From positions 1 to 5,237 of the forward strand of contig JALOMK010000185.1 of NCBI GenBank assembly GCA_025455505.1: a stretch of DNA of 5,237 nt. Reading direction: 5' to 3'. Source of the stretch: Bacteroidales bacterium. GTDB taxonomy: Bacteria > Bacteroidota > Bacteroidia > Bacteroidales > VadinHA17. Both the position numbers and the translations under genes were made by a program. Positions 1-5,237 of the stretch are shown here, piece after piece; positions within the stretch are counted from its first letter, which is position 1, and each line of letters starts with the position of its first letter. Below the pieces are notes generated by a model. That model had not been told where the DNA came from, made no database searches, and saw only the letters and a list, made by a program, of their open reading frames with translations.

Positions 1-66
1 AAGTAAATTGCAGCAGATATTATATTTTTAGCTTTTAGAAGTTATATTTAGATAAATGATTTTAGT
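1..66. other. AT-rich leader before the first gene
   Basis: This stretch is strongly AT-rich and contains stops in all three forward frames (for example TAA at 4-6 and TAG at 49-51 in the frame of the downstream gene). It could be the intergenic space before the epimerase, or it could include the last codons of a gene cut off by the left edge. TATATTTA at 43-50 resembles a Bacteroidota -7 box (TAnnTTTG) with one mismatch, but no TTTG element lies at the right distance upstream, so I do not call a promoter. No ribosome-binding motif precedes the GTG at 67. Confidence 0.4.
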
Positions 67-1047
67 GTGTCTCTTCTGAGGAATAAAAAGGTTCTGGTCA
101 CAGGCGGTGCAGGATTCATCGGATCAAATCTGATTGAATCGCTTCTTGAAGCGGGCAATGAAGTTGTCTGCCTTGATAATTTCGCAACAGGGAAGCGGAA
201 GAATATTGAATCCTTCCTCGGAAATTCCAGGTTCAGGCTGATTGAGGGCGATATCCGTGATCTTGATATCTGTCGCCAGGCTGCCGCAGGAGCGGAGCTG
301 GTGTTCCACCAGGCTGCACTTGGATCCGTTCCGCGTTCAATCAAGGATCCTGTAACTTCGACCGATGTAAATATAGGCGGCTTTGTCAGAATTCTCTATG
401 CTGCCTGTGAGAAAGGAGTGAAGCGTTTTATTTATGCCGCAAGCTCATCTACATATGGCGACCACCCCGATCTGCCCAAAATTGAAAGCAGGATAGGTTC
501 CCCTCTGTCGCCATATGCAATAACAAAATTTGTCGATGAGCTATATGCATCAAACTTTTCTGCTCTTTATGGCATCGAGGTAATTGGCCTGCGATACTTT
601 AATGTGTTCGGACCAAGACAGGACCCTGACGGAGCTTATGCAGCTGTAATACCGAAGTTTGTCAAATCGCTCATGGAACACAGAATCCCAGTCATTAACG
701 GAGATGGTTCCGTTTCGCGCGATTTTACATATGTTGAGAATGTTGTACTCGCAAACCAGCTGGCTGCCCTGGCAGAAAATCCGGCAGCAATCAACCAGGT
801 TTATAATGTCGCGCACGGCGAAAGAACAACTCTTAATGAACTGTTCATGATGATCCGTGATTTCGCAGGAGCCTATGACACTGAAATATTGAAAATTGAG
901 CCGGAATACGGACCTGCCAGGGTTGGAGACATACTTCATTCCCAGGCATCAATTGAGAAGGCAGAATCACTTCTCGGATATTCACCCCGGAAAAACGTCA
1001 GACAGGGGTTGTCGGAATCAGTTAAATGGTTCTGGAATAATTTGTAA
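67..1047 (+). CDS. wbpP: UDP-N-acetylglucosamine (or -glucosaminuronate) 4-epimerase, WbpP/TviC family SDR
   Basis: This is a cytoplasmic extended short-chain dehydrogenase that interconverts gluco and galacto forms of UDP-N-acetylhexosamines through a 4-keto intermediate on bound NAD. Seen in the 326-residue product: the Rossmann motif TGGAGFIG at 12-19, GDIRD at 61-65, HQAALGSVPRS at 81-91, the AASSSTYGD active-site strand at 124-132, and the catalytic pair Y150/K154 (YAITK). LRYFNVFGPRQDPDGAYAAV at 175-194 and GDGSVSRDF at 212-220 are characteristic of the WbpP/TviC/WbgU group. R285 begins the RVGD motif, and S292 sits where E. coli GalE has Tyr299, a position where a small residue permits N-acetylated substrates. 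Length is close to that of WbpP. The start is GTG at 67: a stop lies in frame at 49-51 and there is no ATG between, and it leaves the usual short lead before the Rossmann strand. UDP-GlcNAc and UDP-GlcNAcA cannot be told apart here. Confidence 0.9.
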   Translation: MSLLRNKKVLVTGGAGFIGSNLIESLLEAGNEVVCLDNFATGKRKNIESFLGNSRFRLIEGDIRDLDICRQAAAGAELVFHQAALGSVPRSIKDPVTSTDVNIGGFVRILYAACEKGVKRFIYAASSSTYGDHPDLPKIESRIGSPLSPYAITKFVDELYASNFSALYGIEVIGLRYFNVFGPRQDPDGAYAAVIPKFVKSLMEHRIPVINGDGSVSRDFTYVENVVLANQLAALAENPAAINQVYNVAHGERTTLNELFMMIRDFAGAYDTEILKIEPEYGPARVGDILHSQASIEKAESLLGYSPRKNVRQGLSESVKWFWNNL

Positions 1048-1059
1048 CATTTGTTACAA
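1042..1059. repeat. Inverted repeat over the epimerase stop codon
   Basis: Perfect 7-bp arms TTGTAAC (1042-1048) and GTTACAA (1053-1059) are separated by ATTT. The left arm contains the last codon and the TAA stop of the epimerase gene. The stem is AT-rich and no U-tract follows, so it is a poor intrinsic terminator. It could equally be a dyad binding site for a regulator, or chance. Confidence 0.45.
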
Positions 1060-1098
1060 TTGACATATGCTTACGCACATGGTCAGATCTGTGCACAA

Positions 1099-1125
1099 TT
1101 TCGCAATGTGACTGACGTTGCGAAA
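1099..1125. repeat. Strong hairpin / dyad between epimerase and wbpM-like gene
   Basis: Perfect arms TTTCGCAA (1099-1106) and TTGCGAAA (1118-1125) extend inward through a G-U wobble (1107/1117) and two more pairs. The result is an 11-bp stem with a 5-nt loop (1110-1114). A run of five T at 1136-1140 lies 10 nt beyond the stem, which is too far for a canonical intrinsic terminator. A weak terminator, an operator dyad or a 5'-leader stem are all possible. Confidence 0.5.
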
Positions 1126-1126
1126 G

Positions 1127-1148
1127 CATTGAAAATTTTTAATCAATG
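1127..1148. repeat. Short inverted repeat flanking the T-run
   Basis: The 6-bp arms CATTGA (1127-1132) and TCAATG (1143-1148) enclose an A/T-only 10-nt loop with the T5 run. It begins two bases after the preceding hairpin ends. It is weak on its own, and its interest lies in being one of a chain of dyads. Confidence 0.3.
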
Positions 1149-1167
1149 AATTGAAATGCCTCAATTC
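1148..1167. repeat. Inverted repeat GAATTGA/TCAATTC
   Basis: Perfect 7-bp arms at 1148-1154 and 1161-1167 enclose a 6-nt loop (1155-1160). The first base is shared with the previous dyad, so the two cannot both form fully. It ends 38 nt before the ATG of the wbpM-like gene. No U-tract follows. Confidence 0.35.
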
Positions 1168-1205
1168 TGAAAAATTGACTAAATTCGCACTGTAGTTTCC
1201 GGATT

Positions 1206-3104
1206 ATGATTAACAGGTTAAAATACAAGGTAATACAAGTTTTTAAAAAGCATTATCTCCCACGCTGGCTTGTCCTTGTAATTGATATCTCCCTGGTTTT
1301 TGTATGTTTTCTCTTTGCGTACCTGCTGAGGTTCAACCTGGTTCTATCTTCATTCAGCATGACCCTCGCACTGAAACAAGCTTTGCTTGTGAGTTCAGTG
1401 TATCTTATTTTTATGGTTTCCTTTAAATCATATGCAGGGCTTATCAGGCAGACGACTGTAAAAGACACATTTCTGATATCTGTAACAAACACCGCCGCCC
1501 TTGTCCTTTTATTCCTTCTTACCCTCCTCAGCAGGGAATTCAGCTGGAGCCAATTTTTCAATGTTCCGCTTTCAATATTGCTCATACATTTCGGAACAGT
1601 TACAGTAGCACATTTTTTCTTCCGGATCTCGATAAAAATGTTCTATGTCTTTGTCTCCATACCTACCAGCCACCGCAAAAATGTACTTATATACGGGTCC
1701 GGGGCAGGGGGTATAGTGGTTTCGCGCGTAATTCAAAGCGACCCTAAGAGCGAATACCACCTGAAAGGCTTTATCGACGACAATGAGAAACTTCACGGAA
1801 AGAAGGTCGATGGTTTCCCGGTATACCCGAGAGACATACTCACTCAGGACTTCATAGAAGCGGAGGGTATCACGACTTTTATTTTTGCAATTAAGGATAT
1901 CTCAAGGGACAGGAAGACGGAAGTCCTTGAATCAGTAATCAGACTGAATCTCGAGGTTCTTGACACTCCTTCCTTTGATCAATGGCTAAATGGAAGCCTC
2001 AAAGTAAGACAACTCAGGAAGGTACAGCTTGAAGACCTTCTTGGCAGGGAACCAATAATTCTCGATCTTAAAAGAATAGGAAACGGTCTCCGGGGAAAGA
2101 CTATACTCGTTACAGGCGCTGCAGGATCAATAGGGTCTGAAATCGTGAGGCAGCTTACAAAGTTCAGTTACCGGCAGCTTGTACTCGTCGACCAGGCTGA
2201 GACACCGGCATTCTATCTCGACAATGAGCTGAAGGAAAAGTTCCCTATGAGCAATTATGACCTCGTAATCGGCGATGTTACCGACATGGATCGCATGGAT
2301 CACATTTTCAGAAAATATAAACCTGAAATAGTCTTCCATGCCGCCGCCTACAAGCACGTTCCGATGATGGAAGCCAACCCGCATGAGGCATTCAGGACAA
2401 ATGTCGGAGGCACAAAGGTGATTTCTGAACTCGCTATAAAATATGCGACGGAGAAATTTGTCATGATATCTTCCGACAAGGCTGTCAATCCAACAAATGT
2501 GATGGGCGCCACGAAGAAGATCTGTGAGCTTCTTGTGCAGGCACAGGCGAGGCGAAAGGGCGTCACAACACAGTTTGTGACTACCCGTTTCGGCAATGTC
2601 CTGGGCTCAAATGGCTCAGTAATACCACTTTTCAGAAAACAGATATCTGAAGGAGGACCCGTGACAGTCACACATCCTGACATTACCCGCTTCTTTATGA
2701 CTATCCCCGAAGCCTGCCAGCTTGTGCTTGAAGCAGGTTTTATGGGTAACGGTGGTGAGATATTTGTCTTTGATATGGGTCAGCAGATAAGGGTTGCAGA
2801 CATTGCTGTAAAGCTCATCCACCTTTCAGGCCTTATTCCTTTCCAGGATATCGAGATCAAATACACAGGGCTCAGACCGGGCGAGAAACTTTACGAGGAA
2901 CTCTTCAGCGATACGGAGCAACAGTTGCCAACGCACAATTCAAAAATTTCGATTGCCAGGGTTTCAGATGCCGACTATGAGTTTATCCTGACAAGGATCA
3001 ATAACCTGCTTCTTACAATGTACTCAAAATCCGACAGCGATATAGTTGTTGCCATGAGGGAACTGGTCCCGGGATACACTGCCTATCTAGCTGCCACATC
3101 CTGA
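1206..3104 (+). CDS. wbpM: Membrane-anchored UDP-GlcNAc 4,6-dehydratase, WbpM/CapD/PglF family
   Basis: This is an inner-membrane enzyme expected to convert UDP-GlcNAc to UDP-2-acetamido-2,6-dideoxy-D-xylo-hexos-4-ulose, the branch point to QuiNAc, D-FucNAc and di-amino sugars. The 632-residue product has the full family architecture. Four hydrophobic segments lie at about 21-42, 58-74, 88-109 and 120-139. A CoA-binding-like Rossmann domain with YGSGAGG at 163-169 follows. The catalytic SDR domain starts near 297 with TGAAGSIG at 303-310, HAAAYKHVP at 378-386, SSDKAVNPTNVMGATK at 422-437, TRFGNVLGSNGSVIP at 460-474 and RPGEKLYEEL at 557-566. The usual catalytic Tyr is Met433 (MxxxK, with K437). 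This is normal for the long WbpM/PglF enzymes, where D424 and K425 would take part in catalysis. Length is typical, so it is intact. The ATG at 1206 gives the short basic N-terminus expected before the first membrane segment. The exact sugar product is inferred from the family. Confidence 0.93.
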   Translation: MINRLKYKVIQVFKKHYLPRWLVLVIDISLVFVCFLFAYLLRFNLVLSSFSMTLALKQALLVSSVYLIFMVSFKSYAGLIRQTTVKDTFLISVTNTAALVLLFLLTLLSREFSWSQFFNVPLSILLIHFGTVTVAHFFFRISIKMFYVFVSIPTSHRKNVLIYGSGAGGIVVSRVIQSDPKSEYHLKGFIDDNEKLHGKKVDGFPVYPRDILTQDFIEAEGITTFIFAIKDISRDRKTEVLESVIRLNLEVLDTPSFDQWLNGSLKVRQLRKVQLEDLLGREPIILDLKRIGNGLRGKTILVTGAAGSIGSEIVRQLTKFSYRQLVLVDQAETPAFYLDNELKEKFPMSNYDLVIGDVTDMDRMDHIFRKYKPEIVFHAAAYKHVPMMEANPHEAFRTNVGGTKVISELAIKYATEKFVMISSDKAVNPTNVMGATKKICELLVQAQARRKGVTTQFVTTRFGNVLGSNGSVIPLFRKQISEGGPVTVTHPDITRFFMTIPEACQLVLEAGFMGNGGEIFVFDMGQQIRVADIAVKLIHLSGLIPFQDIEIKYTGLRPGEKLYEELFSDTEQQLPTHNSKISIARVSDADYEFILTRINNLLLTMYSKSDSDIVVAMRELVPGYTAYLAATS

Positions 3105-3133
3105 CATCGGCCGGCAAAACTGTTGGACATATT

Positions 3134-3148
3134 TCCTGCCTGGCAGGA
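3134..3148. repeat. GC-rich interrupted palindrome upstream of capE-like gene
   Basis: TCCTGCC and GGCAGGA flank a single central T. As RNA this would fold to a 6-bp stem with a 3-nt loop, ending 22 nt before the ATG at 3171. No T-run follows, so it is not an intrinsic terminator. It sits in the 66-nt spacer between two genes that otherwise look like one operon. It may be an RNA stem affecting translation or stability, a binding site, or chance. Confidence 0.35.
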
Positions 3149-3170
3149 TTATTCATACAAACATAATTCA

Positions 3171-4181
3171 ATGTACACGGACAAGACTCTATTAATTACT
3201 GGCGGAACAGGATCCTTCGGGAATGCAGTTCTGAGCAGGTTCCTTGACTCTGAACTCAGGGAGATAAGGATTTTCAGCAGGGACGAAAAGAAACAGGAGG
3301 ATATGAGAATTGAGTATAAGAATGATAAGCTGAACTTCATAGTCGGTGATATCAGGGACTTCAATTCGGTCAATTCCGCGATGACAGGAGTCGATTTCGT
3401 CTTTCATGCCGGGGCACTCAAACAGGTTCCATCCTGTGAGTTTTACCCTCTTCAGGCAATTCAGACAAATATCCTGGGAGCAGAGAACGTCCTGGAAGCA
3501 GCAAGGCTGAACGCTGTCAGGAAAGTTGTTGTTCTCAGCACCGACAAGGCCGTATATCCGATTAATACTATGGGTCTTACAAAGGCTCTGATGGAAAAAC
3601 TTGCGATATCAAAGGCACGCGACAGTATCGTGCGTCAGAACGGATCGGTTTTTTGCGCCACAAGATATGGGAATGTGATGTGCTCCAGGGGTTCGATAAT
3701 TCCGCTCTTCATTAAACAGATCAAGGAAAAGTCGCCTGTTACTGTCACTGAACCGGGTATGACAAGGTTCATGATGACTCTCGAGGAATCAGTGAGGCTG
3801 GTGATGTTTGCATTTGAAAACGCTGAGCCCGGCGACATATTCGTCCAGAAATCGCCTGCCGCTACTGTTTATGATCTTGCAATTGCCCTGAGGGAGTTGT
3901 TTGAGTCAGACAGTGAAATAAGTATAATAGGGGCGCGGCACGGGGAAAAGATGTATGAAACCCTCTGCAGCCGCGAGGAGATGTCGAAAGCATTTGACTT
4001 GGGCAACTATTTCAGGATTCCGGCCGACATGAGAGATCTGAATTATACAAAATATGTTCAGACAGATGGTCCCAGGCTGGTTGATTCGGACTATACATCT
4101 GAGAATACCAGACGGCTTTCTATCAGTGAGCTGAAAGAGCTGCTTCTTTCAATTGACTACGTAAAGGAACAATTAAGATAA
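3171..4181 (+). CDS. capE: UDP-GlcNAc C5-inverting 4,6-dehydratase/epimerase, CapE/WbjB/FnlA family
   Basis: This is a soluble cytoplasmic SDR expected to perform the first step of UDP-L-FucNAc synthesis: dehydration of UDP-GlcNAc with inversion at C5, with further epimerisation in characterised members. With the ATG at 3171 the product has 336 residues, close to CapE. It shows TGGTGSFG at 10-17, FSRDEKKQEDMR at 35-46, GDIRDF at 59-64, HAGALKQVPSCEF at 79-91, STDKAVYPINTMGLTK at 123-138, RYGNVMCSRGSIIPLF at 165-180, ARHGEKMYETL at 255-265 and the CapE-type tail FRIPADMRDLNY at 281-292. The active-site Tyr is Met134 (MxxxK, K138), as in CapE and unlike PseB, which keeps Tyr. This argues against a pseudaminic-acid PseB. 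A TTG at 3123 would add 16 residues, but CapE homologues begin at MxxDK, so ATG 3171 is preferred. The usual partners capF and capG do not follow immediately. Confidence 0.9.
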   Translation: MYTDKTLLITGGTGSFGNAVLSRFLDSELREIRIFSRDEKKQEDMRIEYKNDKLNFIVGDIRDFNSVNSAMTGVDFVFHAGALKQVPSCEFYPLQAIQTNILGAENVLEAARLNAVRKVVVLSTDKAVYPINTMGLTKALMEKLAISKARDSIVRQNGSVFCATRYGNVMCSRGSIIPLFIKQIKEKSPVTVTEPGMTRFMMTLEESVRLVMFAFENAEPGDIFVQKSPAATVYDLAIALRELFESDSEISIIGARHGEKMYETLCSREEMSKAFDLGNYFRIPADMRDLNYTKYVQTDGPRLVDSDYTSENTRRLSISELKELLLSIDYVKEQLR

Positions 4182-4186
4182 TAAAA

Positions 4187-5237
4187 ATGATTCCTCTTGT
4201 AAAGACTAATATACCGCCGCGTGAAATCCTGATGCCCAAACTGGAAGAAGTTCTTTACAGTGGCTATGTGGCCCAGGGGGCTGTAGTTGAGGAGTTTGAA
4301 AGAAGCTTTGAATTATTCATTGGAAAAGGTCATTCGCTTTCATTAAATTCAGGAACGGCAGCGCTTCACATATCTTTGATCCTGGCCGGTGTTGGCAAGG
4401 ACGATGAAGTAATTTCAACTCCCCTTACTGCAGAACCTACTAACGTGGCAGTCAAGATGGCAGGAGCAAAGATCAGATATGCTGATATAGATCCCGCTAC
4501 CGGTTGCATTGATCCGGATTCAGTCATAAGCAATATTAATGATAAAACAAAGGCCATACTTGTAGTCGATTATGCAGGGATTCCGGTCAATGTCCCGAAA
4601 TTCCAGGAAATTTCAGCCCGCTTTAATATTCCCGTTATTGAGGATGCTGCACATGCTTTAGGATCCAAATTCAATAATGTTGCCTGTGGCGGGCATTTCC
4701 CTTTCACCGTTTTTTCATTTCAGGCAATAAAACATCTTACTACAATTGATGGTGGAGTTCTTCAGATCAGTGACAGATCAGATTATGAAATAGGAAAACT
4801 TGTAAGATGGTTCGGGATCGACAAGAATGTCGGAAGACTCGAAAACGATATTAAGGTACAGGGTTTCAAATATCACATGAATAATGTAAATGCAACCATT
4901 GGTCTGGTCCAGTTGAGCCTGATAAATGAGATCATTTGCAAGTACGTGAAGAACGGTCACTATTATGATGATCATCTGCGTAATATCCCCGGCATTGAAT
5001 TGATTGACTATTACGCTGGAAGTGAACCTTCATATTGGCTTTATACTCTGAAGGTTGAAAATCGTGAAGAATTTATAAAGAAGCTGGCGGAAAATGGAAT
5101 CATGGCTTCTGAATTGCATAAGAGGAATGATTCCCACTCATTCCTGAGAGATTTTGAGGCAACCCTGCCAGAGCTTGATATGTTTTACAGAAAAATGGTG
5201 CATATTCCATGCGGATGGTGGGTCTCAGAAGAAGATT
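4187..5237 (+). CDS. DegT/DnrJ/EryC1/StrS-family PLP sugar aminotransferase (3' end missing)
   Basis: This PLP-dependent enzyme of the NDP-keto-sugar aminotransferase family normally transfers an amino group, usually from glutamate, to a 3- or 4-keto sugar nucleotide in the cytoplasm. The frame is open for 350 codons to the window edge. Seen: SGTAAL at 55-60 (phosphate-binding region), DIDPATGCID at 100-109, IEDAAHALGS at 151-160 with D153 for the pyridine nitrogen, and FSFQAIKHLTTIDGG at 176-190 with K182 as the PLP lysine. RWFGIDKN at 207-214, GFKYHMNNVNATIGLVQL at 226-243, HKRNDSHS at 311-318 and IPCGWWVSEED at 340-350 follow. In relatives the last motif lies near the C-terminus, so only about 15-30 residues are probably lost. 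The ATG follows the capE-like stop by 5 nt, with an A-run instead of a Shine-Dalgarno. Its substrate may be the product of either dehydratase upstream, or a sugar made elsewhere. The sequence does not say which. Confidence 0.9.
   Translation, partial: MIPLVKTNIPPREILMPKLEEVLYSGYVAQGAVVEEFERSFELFIGKGHSLSLNSGTAALHISLILAGVGKDDEVISTPLTAEPTNVAVKMAGAKIRYADIDPATGCIDPDSVISNINDKTKAILVVDYAGIPVNVPKFQEISARFNIPVIEDAAHALGSKFNNVACGGHFPFTVFSFQAIKHLTTIDGGVLQISDRSDYEIGKLVRWFGIDKNVGRLENDIKVQGFKYHMNNVNATIGLVQLSLINEIICKYVKNGHYYDDHLRNIPGIELIDYYAGSEPSYWLYTLKVENREEFIKKLAENGIMASELHKRNDSHSFLRDFEATLPELDMFYRKMVHIPCGWWVSEED

Larger units (their letters stand above)
1048..1205. other. 158-nt gap with four inverted repeats, no gene
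   Basis: This is the longest non-coding stretch between genes in the window. It carries four separate perfect inverted repeats in its first 120 nt, the first overlapping the preceding stop codon, plus an 8-bp palindrome TGTGCACA at 1090-1097. TTGACA at 1060-1065 matches a sigma70 -35 box, but no convincing -10 box follows at 16-18 nt. TAAATTCG at 1180-1187 is one base from a Bacteroidota -7 box, but no TTTG sits about 20 nt upstream. The gap may separate two transcription units or form a structured leader for the next gene. The sequence alone does not decide this. Confidence 0.5.

Noticed and set aside
550..939. Minus-strand open frame of 129 codons inside the epimerase gene, and similar antisense frames elsewhere
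   Set aside because: They lie wholly opposite well-conserved enzyme genes, show no family motifs, and are shadows of coding sequence on the + strand.
1060..1090. sigma70 promoter from TTGACA at 1060
   Set aside because: No TATAAT-like hexamer lies 16-18 nt downstream, and the host group suggested by the sequence may not use this consensus.
1099..1140. Canonical intrinsic terminator from the 1099-1125 hairpin
   Set aside because: The only T-run begins 10 nt after the stem instead of directly behind it, and the genes on either side share direction and pathway.
3123..3170. TTG start at 3123 giving a 352-residue CapE-like protein
   Set aside because: The extra 16 residues have no counterpart in CapE homologues, which begin with a short MxxDK lead directly before the Rossmann strand. 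ATG 3171 fits exactly. The extension also spans the palindrome, which suggests non-coding sequence.
3171..4181. PseB (pseudaminic acid) identity for the soluble dehydratase, which the following aminotransferase would suggest
   Set aside because: PseB keeps a catalytic Tyr in YxxxK, whereas this protein has Met134 in MGLTK. It also has the CapE-type KQVPSCEF and FRIPADMRDLNY motifs. The aminotransferase lacks the sequence features I would expect of PseC.
1206..4181. The wbpM-like and capE-like genes as a recent tandem duplication
   Set aside because: They share the SDR fold and several motifs but differ in architecture (632 versus 336 residues, membrane domain) and belong to separate ancient families.

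Overview
This window is part of a surface-polysaccharide (O-antigen, capsule or exopolysaccharide) biosynthesis locus and carries nucleotide-sugar genes. All four genes are on the + strand. In order they are a WbpP/TviC-type UDP-GlcNAc(A) 4-epimerase (67-1047), a membrane-anchored WbpM/CapD/PglF-type UDP-GlcNAc 4,6-dehydratase (1206-3104), a soluble CapE/WbjB/FnlA-type UDP-GlcNAc 4,6-dehydratase/epimerase (3171-4181), and a DegT/DnrJ/EryC1/StrS-family PLP aminotransferase that runs off the right edge (from 4187). No glycosyltransferase, flippase, polymerase, RNA gene, insertion sequence or CRISPR array is visible.

The organism cannot be named with confidence. Base composition is moderate (slightly AT-rich by eye). 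The A/T-rich sequence before the starts lacks clear Shine-Dalgarno motifs, for example the A-run before the ATG at 4187. This fits Bacteroidota or a neighbouring Gram-negative phylum. That is a weak inference, because such clusters move horizontally and are found across bacteria.

Layout: 1-66 is AT-rich non-coding sequence or the edge of an upstream gene. The epimerase is followed by a 158-nt gap that holds four perfect inverted repeats. The WbpM-like gene is separated from the CapE-like gene by 66 nt containing a short GC-rich palindrome. The CapE-like and aminotransferase genes are only 5 nt apart and are almost certainly co-transcribed.

How they work together (inference from families): all three SDR enzymes draw on the UDP-GlcNAc pool. 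The epimerase would give the galacto series (UDP-GalNAc or UDP-GalNAcA). The WbpM-like enzyme would give the 4-keto-6-deoxy D-xylo sugar, a precursor of QuiNAc, D-FucNAc and bacillosamine-type sugars. The CapE-like enzyme would give the C5-inverted L-series ketosugar, a precursor of L-FucNAc. The aminotransferase probably puts an amino group on a keto-sugar, but which one is not determined. This is recognisable polysaccharide chemistry, not an undescribed system. The points most worth a second look are the inverted-repeat-dense gap and the CapE-like gene being followed by an aminotransferase instead of CapF/CapG.
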